Source of the DNA: Clostridium estertheticum
GTDB lineage: Bacteria; Bacillota; Clostridia; Clostridiales; Clostridiaceae
Assembly (NCBI RefSeq): GCF_011065935.2
Contig: NZ_JAAMNH020000002.1
Location: 1 to 64,000 of the forward strand
DNA: 64,000 nt
Direction: 5' to 3'
The notes beneath the pieces are model-generated. The model saw only the letters and a list, made by a program, of their open reading frames with translations, was not told the origin of the DNA and searched no databases. Below are positions 47,118 to 56,140 of the stretch, piece by piece. How positions within the stretch are numbered: position 1 is the first letter of the stretch; each line of letters begins with the position of its first letter. A program made the translations under genes and the position numbers.

Positions 47118-48383
47118 ATGAAAGCACTTAAAGGAAACATAATTTTTACTGCGTCTAGTGAAAAGTTCGAAGTCTATGAAAACAGCTATCTTGTAGAGTC
47201 TGATGGAACAGTTGTAGGAATATTCAAAGAACTTCCAAGCCACTTAAAGGTGACTAGCGTTGATAATTTTGGTGATTCACTAATAATTCCTGGATTTGTA
47301 GATATGCACCTGCATGCTCCACAATTTCAGAATATGGGTCTTGGCCTAGATGAGGAACTGCTACAATGGCTTGAAAAGTATACGTTTCCTGAAGAAGCTA
47401 AATATAGCAATGAGCAGTACGCCAAGAGGCTTTACACAAATCTTGCAAAGGAGTTGTGGAGAAATGGAACCACTCGCGTTTCACTTTTCTCAAGCATTCA
47501 CAGAAATGGAACTGAAATTCTAATGGACGTCTTCAATAGGGCGGGTATTGGGGCTTACGTTGGAAAAGTTAATATGGATAGAAATTCACCGGATTTTTAT
47601 GTGGAGTCAACTGAGGAGTCACTAGCATCTACTGAAGAATGGATATTGGCTACAAAGGACAAGTACAATCTTGTAAAGCCTATAATAACACCAAGGTTCG
47701 TTCCATCATGTTCAGTAAAACTCATGAAGGGTCTTGCTAATCTTTCTGAAAAGTACAATCTTAAAGTGCAAAGTCATCTATCTGAGAATGAAAGTGAGAT
47801 CCAATGGGTGAATGAACTCCATCCAGAATTTGGTTCATACGCAGATGTATATGATGGAATGAAGCTTCTGACTGAAAATACGATTATGACTCATGCAGTA
47901 CACAATACACTAGAAGAAATAGAGCTACTTGCAAAAAGAAACGTCTTCATAGCACACTGCCCAAATGCTAATTACAACTTGTCATCAGGTATAATGCCAG
48001 CAAGGAAATTCCTTGATGCTGGAATTAGGGTTGGACTTGGAACGGACATTGGTGCAGGTCATCAGATTGGTATATATAAGGTGATGAGCCGTGCCGTTCA
48101 ATCTTCCAAGATGAATTGGCTTAATAGTGGAAAGGTTGAAAGGTGTCTTACAATGCCTGAGGCCTTCTACATGGGAACAAAAGGTGGCGGAGAATTCTTT
48201 GGCAAGGTGGGGTCTTTTGAGCGTGGATACTCACTGGATGCTCTCGTAATAGATGATGAAAACCTTGGTGACAGGGATTTCAGAAGCATTGAAGAGCGCC
48301 TCCAAAGGTTTATATACTGCGGAGATGACAGAAACATAACAAAACGTTATGTTGCTGGAAAACTTCTTTCTGAGCCGGTGTGA
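47118..48383 (+). CDS. guaD: Guanine deaminase (second paralogue, riboswitch-linked)
   Basis: 421 residues from ATG 47118, which follows AGGGAGGATAAT; an in-frame GTG at 47067 overlaps the riboswitch tail and is unlikely. It is an amidohydrolase with DMHLHAPQF, SHLSENESE, THAVH and GLGTDIGAGH, converting guanine to xanthine. It is clearly homologous to the minus-strand copy at 30292. It lies directly downstream of a purine riboswitch and close to xdh, so it is likely the inducible copy for growth on guanine. Confidence 0.93.
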   Translation: MKALKGNIIFTASSEKFEVYENSYLVESDGTVVGIFKELPSHLKVTSVDNFGDSLIIPGFVDMHLHAPQFQNMGLGLDEELLQWLEKYTFPEEAKYSNEQYAKRLYTNLAKELWRNGTTRVSLFSSIHRNGTEILMDVFNRAGIGAYVGKVNMDRNSPDFYVESTEESLASTEEWILATKDKYNLVKPIITPRFVPSCSVKLMKGLANLSEKYNLKVQSHLSENESEIQWVNELHPEFGSYADVYDGMKLLTENTIMTHAVHNTLEEIELLAKRNVFIAHCPNANYNLSSGIMPARKFLDAGIRVGLGTDIGAGHQIGIYKVMSRAVQSSKMNWLNSGKVERCLTMPEAFYMGTKGGGEFFGKVGSFERGYSLDALVIDDENLGDRDFRSIEERLQRFIYCGDDRNITKRYVAGKLLSEPV

Positions 48384-48436
48384 TATTATATATCAATAGA
48401 TTACCAAAACGGGTGGGTCTATCATTTATTCCTGTA

Positions 48437-48469
48437 ATACCTAGCAGAGAGAAATCTCTGCTAGGTATA
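48437..48469 (+). terminator. Terminator after guaD
   Basis: A 13-bp stem of ATACCTAGCAGAGA/TCTCTGCTAGGTAT with a GAAA loop. Only a short T/A tail follows. Confidence 0.85.
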
Positions 48470-48513
48470 TTTAGGTATCTGATGAGGATTTAATGATACT
48501 AAGCTAATAATTA

Positions 48514-48708
48514 CTATTTTTTTTTCCTGCTCCGTATAAACCATAGGCTATATATAATTGCAAATACATAAATAGCAAAGCCAATCATTATTATTGCACT
48601 ACGAGTTGAACTATTGAATTTTCCAGTATAAATACTAGCAAATATTAATAATGGTGCTATCAGTATAATGATAATAAGTATAATAATTTTCTTTTTTTTC
48701 ATTTTCAC
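48514..48708 (-). CDS. Small two-helix membrane protein
   Basis: 64 residues with two hydrophobic helices (about 8-28 and 37-57), a Lys-rich start and RSRKKK at the end. CGGAGGGTG precedes the ATG. The function is unknown. Confidence 0.6.
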   Translation of the reverse strand: MKMKKKKIIILIIIILIAPLLIFASIYTGKFNSSTRSAIIMIGFAIYVFAIIYSLWFIRSRKKK

Positions 48709-48950
48709 CCTCCGATTCTAAATCTATTAACTAAATTATACATCTCTACTACACTAAATTCTATTATTTATTATATGTTAGCAAGTAAAAAAATGGTCTC
48801 CGCTACGTTATACCCATTTTCTTACAAAGACCCCCGAGCCATGTGAATGGAATGTGAAAAAGGGAAGCGATAAGGTCGCAATCATAAAGTTATGCAAATT
48901 AAGTATAAGTTTGGCAATTAATTGGGCGTGAATTCTTTTGTTGTTAAACA

Positions 48951-49079
48951 GTCAACTTGTTAAAGTTTTTGTCTGAAAAACTAACAAAGGAGTTTGGGAA
49001 AGGATTTACTGTTGCAAATTTAAAAAATATGCGACAATTTTATCTGACATTTCCAAAAGGCTACGCACTGCGTAGCTGA
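48951..49079 (+). pseudogene. YhcG/DUF1016-like fragment
   Basis: The frame gives LSEKLTKEFGKGFTVANLKN followed by MRQFYLTFPKGYALRS-stop. This is the N-terminal DUF1016 domain of PDDEXK nuclease YhcG, without its start or nuclease part. It joins directly to the VapE fragment, so the region is a patchwork. The preceding gap from 48709 shows nothing else. Confidence 0.65.
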
Positions 49080-49491
49080 AGCCGCAGAAACAGCACAAAT
49101 TGAAGCTTTTGAAAGTGATGAAAGGGAAGGCATAGTTAGAGAGTATTTAGATAAACTTCTTCCAAGCAATTGGGAGGAGATGAACCTGTATGAGCTGAGA
49201 GGTTTTTTTAGAGGTGAGGGAGAACTGGCAGTAAAAGCTTTTGGAACAGTAATACGTGACCATGTTTGTATAATGGAGGTTTGGTGTGAACTCTTTGGGA
49301 AGGATGCAAGTATGTTAAGAAAGATAGATTCTTATGAGATAGGTGGGATAATGAGGAAGATTGAGGGGTGGGAAAATATTAGTGATAGAGTTTACTTACC
49401 TATTTACGGAAGACAAAGAATTTTTTTTGAGGGAATCTGCGGGACAGTGTGGACAGTAGATTATAGGTTGTCCCATAACCTTGTCCCATAA
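49078..49491 (+). pseudogene. VapE-like C-terminal fragment (copy B)
   Basis: About 137 codons: EAFESDEREGIVREYLDKLL near the start, VWCELFGKDASM in the middle, then KIEGWENISDRVYLPIYGRQ. This is the C-terminal part of the virulence-associated E family (phage or satellite primase-helicase, normally 400-800 residues). The N-terminal ATPase part is gone. The last 110 bases match the remnant at 26994, and GGACA iterons follow. Confidence 0.75.
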
Positions 49492-49551
49492 CTCAAGCTC
49501 TTGTGGAATCAAGGTTTGGGGATACTTTGGGACAGCTAGGACAAGAATTTA

Positions 49552-49772
49552 ATGGAAAAATTCAAATATCTCATATTCAAGGAGGCCACCAGATATCACA
49601 TTCCAAGTTATGATTTCTTGATAAACTTGATCCCCCCGAGCGTGATATTTTAGAGAGATATTATATTTTGGATCAATCCCTAGGAGAAATAGCCTGTGAT
49701 AGTGATAAAAGCTACAATTAATTTGCAAGAATGAAGAGAAAAGCCTTAGAGAAATTGAGGGCACTTATGTAA
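49552..49772 (+). pseudogene. UviA-like sigma factor with internal deletion (copy B)
   Basis: The DNA encodes MEKFKYLIFKEATRYHIPSY, then jumps to LDKLDPPERDILERYYILDQ and on to a tail. Compared with 27534, about 240 bases between regions 2 and 4 are missing and an in-frame TAA replaces the His codon after KSYN. It is certainly inactive. A conserved promoter-like block follows at 49775. Confidence 0.85.
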
Positions 49773-49841
49773 ATTTATATATTTAAAAAATTCCACATAA
49801 AACTATAGAGGAATTATATTTAATCTGTGGAATATATTACT

Positions 49842-49861
49842 ATTATTATTATTATTATTAA
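49842..49861 (+). repeat. ATT trinucleotide repeat before the RDD gene
   Basis: About six to seven ATT units end just before AAAAAGGAGGG. Slippage would change the distance between promoter-like block and ribosome site, not the frame. Confidence 0.8.
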
Positions 49862-49875
49862 AAAGGAGGGTTGTT

Positions 49876-50790
49876 ATGCCAATTTATTATGAAAATCCAA
49901 ACATAAGTGAACATATTAAAGAACACCCAATAGAGGTTTTTATACCTTCAAGTCCTTGGGTTAGATACTTTGCAAGAATGATAGATATGTATTTTGGATC
50001 AATGCTAATAGCAATAACGTGGGTTCGACTTTCACCTAATACATATAATAAAATACTTGGTGATAATAGTAATGAGTATGTTGCGGGAGTAATTTTATGT
50101 ATAATATGGTTGCTTATTGAGTCGATGATGATATCAACATTGGGAACAACATTTGGTAAATGGATTTTTAGCTCAAAAGTGATTAGTATAGATGGTGGAA
50201 GGTTAAAATTTTCTAAAGCATTGTTAAGAAGTTTTTCAATGTGTTTTAATGGATTAGGGCTAATGATACCAGTAGTAAGTCTATTTACACTATCTAATTC
50301 ATTTAAGCAAATAAAAAATCAAAATTATGGTGGGTTTACAAAATGGGATATACAAACTAAATCAGCAGTTATTACAACTAGATTAAAACCTATAAAGGTA
50401 GCGCTATTATTAACATTCTGCATAGTGAGTTTAGCAGGTTACAATTATCATTATGATAATCAATCAAAAATCATGAATGAAAATAATGAAGCAGTGGAGC
50501 AATTAGACGAAATATGGACTAAACTTGACGATGAAGGAACGTTATTAACTAATTGGGAAAATGAACTGGCAAATAAATATAAAAGCATAGCTGAACTTGC
50601 TCAAAAATTGGAGTACTGGGGCAGTAGTGGTAATGAAACTGAGTATAACAATAACATAGATAATTATAATAGGACAGTTAATGATTATAATGTAGAAGAA
50701 TCTCTATATGAAACTAGACGGTTAAAATATGTCTCGGATACAGATAGTTACAACAAGAAATATGATGAGTTAATGGGTACTACAGAGTAA
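49876..50790 (+). CDS. RDD-family membrane protein
   Basis: 304 residues. An RDD domain (about 28-150) starts with WVRYFARMIDMYFG and has three hydrophobic helices. A fourth helix is near 175-192. The C-terminal 110 residues form a charged helical or coiled-coil tail. The function is unknown; RDD proteins are linked to transport or stress. AAAAAGGAGGG precedes ATG 49876. It lies between two sigma-gene remnants behind a block like the cassette leader, so it may have been under sigma control. Confidence 0.8.
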   Translation: MPIYYENPNISEHIKEHPIEVFIPSSPWVRYFARMIDMYFGSMLIAITWVRLSPNTYNKILGDNSNEYVAGVILCIIWLLIESMMISTLGTTFGKWIFSSKVISIDGGRLKFSKALLRSFSMCFNGLGLMIPVVSLFTLSNSFKQIKNQNYGGFTKWDIQTKSAVITTRLKPIKVALLLTFCIVSLAGYNYHYDNQSKIMNENNEAVEQLDEIWTKLDDEGTLLTNWENELANKYKSIAELAQKLEYWGSSGNETEYNNNIDNYNRTVNDYNVEESLYETRRLKYVSDTDSYNKKYDELMGTTE

Positions 50791-50838
50791 GTGTAAAAAT
50801 TAAACATCAACATATTAAGAATAATATGACATTCATCT

Positions 50839-50870
50839 ATCTTCTTATCTTATGGTAAGAAGATTTTTTC
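50839..50870 (+). terminator. Terminator after the RDD gene
   Basis: ATCTTCTTA (50839-50847) and TAAGAAGAT (50856-50864), 8-base loop, then TTTTTT. Confidence 0.88.
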
Positions 50871-50993
50871 ATTTTAAAATAAATCGGTGTACAAGCAAAT
50901 ACACTAGATATTTAAAGGGGATGATTTACACAGAATATTGATAGTACCTTTTATAGTTGCATCAAGATCCATGGTGGCTCTTGTATCGAGGCC

Positions 50994-51201
50994 AAAGAAA
51001 CTGAGAACACTTATGTCCCGTTAGGGTAACTGTTACTTGGGAGAAACAGTAAATTATAAAAGAAAATTATTGATGAATTATAAATGAATTATAGAAAAAT
51101 TAAGAGCGCTTATGTAAAACTATATATTTAAAAAAAACTCCGCACAAAACTTTTAAAGGGCATATATATTCAATGAAATCAAAATGAAAGGGGGAATTAA
51201 C
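50994..51201 (+). other. Sigma-gene tail and conserved cassette leader (copy B)
   Basis: From 50994 (AAAGAAACTGAGAACACTTA) the DNA matches the end of the sigma gene at 28041 and the spacer behind it. It then matches the conserved leader up to the DUF1659 ribosome site. Only the last few sigma codons remain. The leader (51115-51201) is nearly identical to copies A and C. Confidence 0.75.
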
Positions 51202-51426
51202 ATGGCAGTTAAATCAACAAAGGTAGCCAGTGCGCTAAAACTTACTATGATAGTAGGTGTTGACACTAAAGGCAAAGATAAATTTGCAACAAAAAGGTTA
51301 AGTAATTTAAAAGTTGCTGCAGTAGATGAAGACATTTTTGCAGTAGGGCAAGCTATCTCAAACATTAAAACTTATCCACTATTCGGACTAGACAGAGAAG
51401 ATCAGTACAGCTTAGTTAATGCTTAG
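51202..51426 (+). CDS. DUF1659 family protein (copy B)
   Basis: 74 residues, differing from the copy at 28238 at only a few positions (for example AVDEDIF for ALDADIF and a final NA). Same GAAAGGGGGAA site. The gene is intact although its sigma gene is broken, so the intact sigma at 27534 could act in trans. Confidence 0.85.
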   Translation: MAVKSTKVASALKLTMIVGVDTKGKDKFATKRLSNLKVAAVDEDIFAVGQAISNIKTYPLFGLDREDQYSLVNA

Positions 51427-51510
51427 TTGTTAGCTGAAAATTGAAAGCTAAAATTGAAAACCGAGAATTCAAAGCCCATGAGTCAAATAATTAAAAGGAG
51501 GTAATGTGAT

Positions 51511-51747
51511 ATGCATAAATTAGCTATGAGATTTTTAACATCTACAGAAGGTAAGTATTTTACTTTAACGGTAGATGACATTAAATCAGATGGAGATGGA
51601 GTTCCAACTGTGACAGAAGCTGAGGTAAATGCTCTTATGGATTTAGTAATTGCAAAAAATATTTTTGCATCAGCTAATGGTAATTTAATTGGTAAGAAAG
51701 ATGCTAAGATAGTTACTACTGATACTAGTATGGTTGAAGTAGCCTAG
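51511..51747 (+). CDS. DUF2922 family protein (copy B)
   Basis: 78 residues, nearly identical to the copy at 28534 (DGDG for DEDG and TSMVE for TSIVE). AAAGGAGGTAATG precedes ATG 51511. No amidase follows; similarity ends at about 51803, just after the usual amidase ribosome site. Confidence 0.85.
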   Translation: MHKLAMRFLTSTEGKYFTLTVDDIKSDGDGVPTVTEAEVNALMDLVIAKNIFASANGNLIGKKDAKIVTTDTSMVEVA

Positions 51748-51751
51748 GGAA

Positions 51752-51778
51752 ATAGTGCCTGTGAGGGCACTATTTTTC
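51752..51778 (+). terminator. Terminator after DUF2922 (copy B)
   Basis: ATAGTGCC/GGCACTAT stem, then TTTTCT; same hairpin as at 28776. Confidence 0.85.
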
Positions 51779-51789
51779 TGCTTAAATAT

Positions 51790-52104
51790 TTAAATAAGGA
51801 GGGGAAGTGACAATAACTGGAGGTTATTGTTTGCTACTAGAGATTTATGTTTTTGAGAATTCTCCATGGAAATTCTACCAATGTCTAAATAGCGCTCTTG
51901 TGCAGCAGCTGCTTTCAAATCCACACAACCAATATGCACACAAATATTTTCATCTATATATTTAAATTCTAATTTTTGTCCAGGTTCAAGTGCATAATCA
52001 CACATAAATTCTTCTAATTGAGAGCCATATAATATATTTTTTCCTTTATCATAGAAGAGTATATACTGGTTATCAATTTCATCATCCAAAACTTGAATTT
52101 TCAA
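51790..52104 (-). CDS. Unknown small protein, 3' end altered by the cassette
   Basis: 104 codons. Residues 1-80 look like a real beta-rich protein (YILFYDKGKNILYGSQLEEF, then LEPGQKLEFKYID) but no family is recognised. The last 15 or so residues are encoded by DNA of the cassette junction, so the native C-terminus has probably been lost. It lies downstream of the AraC gene on the same strand. Confidence 0.45.
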   Translation of the reverse strand: MKIQVLDDEIDNQYILFYDKGKNILYGSQLEEFMCDYALEPGQKLEFKYIDENICVHIGCVDLKAAAAQERYLDIGRISMENSQKHKSLVANNNLQLLSLPLLI

Positions 52105-52218
52105 ATTATTATAGCAGCTAATATATATATATTAAGTCAAGATGAAACTGCTGATGTAAATTAGTAGTTTTTGTCTATAATTACATCTTTAGAGTAATAG
52201 TAACTGGTGTAGCCTTTA

Positions 52219-53178
52219 TTAATCTGAATTAAGCTTTTCTTTGTGGCGTATTTTACTTGGATTTGGAATCCCAAAACGTTTAAACACTTGATATAGATGA
52301 ATGGGAGAGGAGAAACCTGATTTATAGGAAATTTCTTCTATAGAAAGTGATGTTTCCTCCAACTGTTCAATTGCAAACTTAAAGCGTTCATTTAAAAGGT
52401 ATGCATGAAAAGTCAAACTTAATTCCTTTTCCATTATCCTGTTTATCTGTCTAGTACTCAGAAAAAGAAAGGAAGATAAATCTTTTAAGGATATGGAATT
52501 CATAAAGTTGTTTTTTATAAATTTCTCAATTCTTTCAATTCGTTCCTGCTGCAGGGATTTTTTCAGTACAGCATATTTAGGAATGGACCCTATAGTTGAT
52601 GAAACCGTGCGTAGTACATCTATTATTATATCTGTAATTAGGATTTGAATTTTAAGCTGGTATCCTAAATTGCGATGCTTGACCTCAAAAAAAACCTGTT
52701 GGAATTTGCTTCGGGTTTCAAAAGTATCCTCGAAAGCAAAGGGGTAGGTTCTTGAAAGCATATCTTTTAGCATAGTAATTTCTTTCTTAGCGGCGGAGTT
52801 ATTAATTTGAAGGTTATTTAAGATGCTTAACTCGAATTTAAGGCAGTACTCAGACATAGGATCTTTTGCATTTGATAACTGGATGTGTTTTACATAAGGT
52901 GCTGTTATATATAGTTGTCTAGCTTTTACGTCAAAATCAGTTCCTTCAATATTTATAAATCCCTTGCCTTGTGGGATTATATGAAGTTCAAAGAAAGTAT
53001 GATAGTGCTCGCTAGCACTCCAATTCTCATTTGGAATCACTTTGATTAAATCGATTATGTGTAAATTTAGATAACCTATCAAAATATTAAAATCTAAATA
53101 ATTAATTGAAGAATCATAAGTTGCTATTTCGATAACATCACCATCCATGCATTGAAGTGCTAAAGCATATTTTTCCAT
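52219..53178 (-). CDS. AraC-family transcriptional regulator
   Basis: 319 residues. The N-terminal part has a cupin-like sensor (HYHTFFELHIIPQGKGFINI). The C-terminal 100 residues contain two helix-turn-helix motifs (SLKDLSSFLFLSTRQINRI and SIEEISYKSGFSSPIHLYQVF). The ATG at 53178 is chosen because GGGGG lies just upstream; the frame also has an earlier ATG at 53217. It is divergent from the GH38-like gene with about 110 bases between, so it probably controls that gene in response to a sugar. Confidence 0.88.
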   Translation of the reverse strand: MEKYALALQCMDGDVIEIATYDSSINYLDFNILIGYLNLHIIDLIKVIPNENWSASEHYHTFFELHIIPQGKGFINIEGTDFDVKARQLYITAPYVKHIQLSNAKDPMSEYCLKFELSILNNLQINNSAAKKEITMLKDMLSRTYPFAFEDTFETRSKFQQVFFEVKHRNLGYQLKIQILITDIIIDVLRTVSSTIGSIPKYAVLKKSLQQERIERIEKFIKNNFMNSISLKDLSSFLFLSTRQINRIMEKELSLTFHAYLLNERFKFAIEQLEETSLSIEEISYKSGFSSPIHLYQVFKRFGIPNPSKIRHKEKLNSD

Positions 53179-53289
53179 ATAGAGCCCCCATGTCATTTTT
53201 AAGTAATAGGTTGTCATTACTGTTTATTTAATATGTTGATTTAACTATATTATAATGTTTACATTAAGATAAATAAAGGGGTGTCAGCA

Positions 53290-55911
53290 ATGATTAAGTT
53301 AAAAAAGATTTTTGTGGTTTTTAAGACTCATTTTGATATTGGATTTACGGGGCTTCCGTCAGAAATAAAAGCGAGATACAGCAAGGATATGATTCCTAAC
53401 GCAGTTGAAACTTGCATAAAAAGCAAGGAAGAGGACTCCTTGCATCCTTATGTATGGACAATGCCGTCTTGGCCATTAACCAGCGTCTTAAGAGATAATT
53501 GTGAAGGTCTTGAAAACTTAATAAACAAAAAACAAATATTATGGCATGCCTTACCTTTTACTACTCATACTGAATTCTGTGGGTTAGAAGAATTTATAAG
53601 GGGGATGTACATATCAAAAAAATTATCCTCAAAATTTGACTTTTCTCCTATCAGTGCAAAAATGACAGATGTACCAGGGCATACATGGATTTTGCCCACA
53701 CTGTTAAGTAATGCAGGAATTAAATTTCTTCATTTAGGTTGCAATCCATGTTCGACGCCTCCAGATGTTCCACCGCTGTTTAATTGGGAGGGACCGGATG
53801 GCCGAAGAGTACTTACTATGTATTCAAAGGGTGATTATGGTAGTGGTACATTTCCAGATGAAGACTGGGACTTACCTGTGTGGTTAGCAATGTTTAATAC
53901 CGGAGATAATCATGGAGCCCACAGCCCACAAATAATTAAAGATATACTTAATGAAGTTAAGTTAAAGAGTCCAGAAACCGAAGTTCATTTCGGAACTTTA
54001 GATGATTTTTATAATGCACTCTCAGAAATAGATTTGCAGTTACCCGTGATTAAAAAGGATTTGGCTGATTGCTGGATTCATGGTGTTGGAACTTACCCTA
54101 AGGAAGTATCAGAGATTAGAAAACTTAGAAATTACCTTACAGCAATTGAGACAGTAATAAGCCTTAAAGAACTTAATAATGAAGAATTCTCAGGAAGTAA
54201 TTCAGCGCTTATCGAAAATGCATACGAAAATATGCTACTGTTTGGAGAGCATACCTGGGGATTAGATACTAAGATTGGACTTAACCCCATAGGTAGAGTG
54301 TATGACAAAGAGTCTCTAAAAAGCATGCAAAGTGAAGGTAAGTATGACAGGATGGAAGAGTCCTGGAAAGAAAAAGCTAATTATGTTAAAAATGCTATAG
54401 GATATATTTCACAAATAGAAGCTAACGTACTTGAGAAGTTTTCTTTTGATGAGAAAAATGTTCATTCAAAATTCCTAAAAATATATAATCCTCTGGTTAT
54501 AAGAAGAGATGGGTTAATAGAAGTTGATAGATGTTTAGAAGGAGAATTCTCTATAATTGATGAAGTTAGATCTGAGGTACTCAGCTATATAGCTATGGAT
54601 AATAAATTGTATGTTGAGGTATTGGATGTGGAACCCTTATCTTTTAAAATATTAAAGATAATAAAAGAGAAGCATTGCCAAGAAATGCTGAGTGGGATAG
54701 CATATGAAAAAGATAACTTTGTTAATTTGAAAAATAAGTACATTACTCTTGTGGTAGATAAAAACTCTGGTACAATTGTATCTTTAAAGAATAAAGCTAC
54801 GGGTAAGGAGTGGGTGGATAGCAGCTCTCAATTGGGGTTTGGACAGTTTATTTATGATATCCACTCAAAAAAAGAAGTTTTTGAATACGTAAGAGACTAC
54901 GCCTATGATCTTCAAGATTGGTATTTGGATGATTTTGGTAAACCGCTATATCCGAAAATAGGTCATAATACTTTTAAACATTGTACACAAAAAGTAAGCT
55001 TTGAAAACACCAGTACTTATGGGAGGATAATTATTGAACAAGGGGCGCTTGAAGAAAGTGTGGAGGCTTATGGAAATGCAAAGTCTGTTATAAGCAAAAT
55101 TACCCTTTTTAAGAATAAGGAATATGTTGAGTTTGAATATGAAATTGTAGAAAAACAAGAGACACCTTACGTGGAATCAGGCCACTTTGTTTTCCCTTTG
55201 GCAGCAGATGTTCCAAGCTATAGCGTAAATAAAATAGGGAGCGTTATTGATCCTTGCACAGATATATTAAAGGATGCTAACCATGTATTATACTGCTTAG
55301 AAAATTGGGTTGATGTATGTGACAAAGGAGAAGGATTATTATTTATTTCCTTTGATACACCATTACTTTCCATAGGAAAACCCGGGATAGAAAGATATTC
55401 ACCCGATTATGTTCCACAAGAACCTATAATCTATTTCAATGCCTTTAATAATCAGTGGGGTACTAATTTTCCACAATGGATTGGGGGCAATTTTAACTTC
55501 AAATACAGAATAATTCCGCATATTGGAAATTGGCAGGAGGTAAATGCCTTTAAAAAGTCGAAGCAGGCAGTAGTACCATTAATTTCTAACTTTATTGTAG
55601 ATGCTGAAATATCACTGAAGAGCGAATCTAATAGGCTTGTATTAAATGAGTTAAATTCGTTAGAAATCCTAGCTTTAAAAGCCTCACAGAATGGCGATGG
55701 CTTCATACTTAGGTTAAGGGAAACCTTAGGCAAGAAGCAGATACAAAAGATAATATTTAATAAAAAAATAGAAAGTGTATTTAAGTGCAACCTCCTTGAG
55801 GTAGTAGAAGGTGAAATAAGGCTGGAGGATTGTGAAGAGGGCAAGGAATTCGATTTAAGTGTAAGTCCCTTTGAAATTATCACATTGAAACTACAAAAAA
55901 AGAATCTGTAA
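53290..55911 (+). CDS. GH38-like glycoside hydrolase (DUF5054)
   Basis: About 873 residues. The N-terminal half has FKTHFDIGFTGL near 10-21, KMTDVPGHTW near 130 and GDYGSG, as in alpha-mannosidase-like DUF5054 proteins of the GH38 superfamily. The C-terminal half is beta-rich. There is no signal peptide, so it acts inside the cell on imported oligosaccharides. The exact bond is unknown. ATG 53290 follows AAAGGGGTG. The sensor, binding-protein and permease genes downstream support a role in glycoside use. Confidence 0.85.
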   Translation: MIKLKKIFVVFKTHFDIGFTGLPSEIKARYSKDMIPNAVETCIKSKEEDSLHPYVWTMPSWPLTSVLRDNCEGLENLINKKQILWHALPFTTHTEFCGLEEFIRGMYISKKLSSKFDFSPISAKMTDVPGHTWILPTLLSNAGIKFLHLGCNPCSTPPDVPPLFNWEGPDGRRVLTMYSKGDYGSGTFPDEDWDLPVWLAMFNTGDNHGAHSPQIIKDILNEVKLKSPETEVHFGTLDDFYNALSEIDLQLPVIKKDLADCWIHGVGTYPKEVSEIRKLRNYLTAIETVISLKELNNEEFSGSNSALIENAYENMLLFGEHTWGLDTKIGLNPIGRVYDKESLKSMQSEGKYDRMEESWKEKANYVKNAIGYISQIEANVLEKFSFDEKNVHSKFLKIYNPLVIRRDGLIEVDRCLEGEFSIIDEVRSEVLSYIAMDNKLYVEVLDVEPLSFKILKIIKEKHCQEMLSGIAYEKDNFVNLKNKYITLVVDKNSGTIVSLKNKATGKEWVDSSSQLGFGQFIYDIHSKKEVFEYVRDYAYDLQDWYLDDFGKPLYPKIGHNTFKHCTQKVSFENTSTYGRIIIEQGALEESVEAYGNAKSVISKITLFKNKEYVEFEYEIVEKQETPYVESGHFVFPLAADVPSYSVNKIGSVIDPCTDILKDANHVLYCLENWVDVCDKGEGLLFISFDTPLLSIGKPGIERYSPDYVPQEPIIYFNAFNNQWGTNFPQWIGGNFNFKYRIIPHIGNWQEVNAFKKSKQAVVPLISNFIVDAEISLKSESNRLVLNELNSLEILALKASQNGDGFILRLRETLGKKQIQKIIFNKKIESVFKCNLLEVVEGEIRLEDCEEGKEFDLSVSPFEIITLKLQKKNL

Positions 55912-56140
55912 ACAAAGATGCTAATAGTTATTTTGAACATAGTTAATAATGTATCAGCTTGCTAAGTATGATATGATGAAATTCAAATAACTGTTAAAAA
56001 TGAAATAAATATTAAAAGTGAAATAAATATAGAAATTCAAGTTGTGATAATCTAGAAAATAGAGTTTGCGCGTTGGATAAATAAGAACGTATATGCAGAT
56101 ATGCTCTAATTGAATTTAATAGGAAGGAATGACTAGATAT

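Noticed and set aside
49842..49861. ATT repeat as a CRISPR or iteron array
   Set aside because: It is a plain trinucleotide repeat without spacers.
55452..55940. 162-codon minus-strand frame opposite the GH38-like gene
   Set aside because: Antisense shadow of a well-supported gene.
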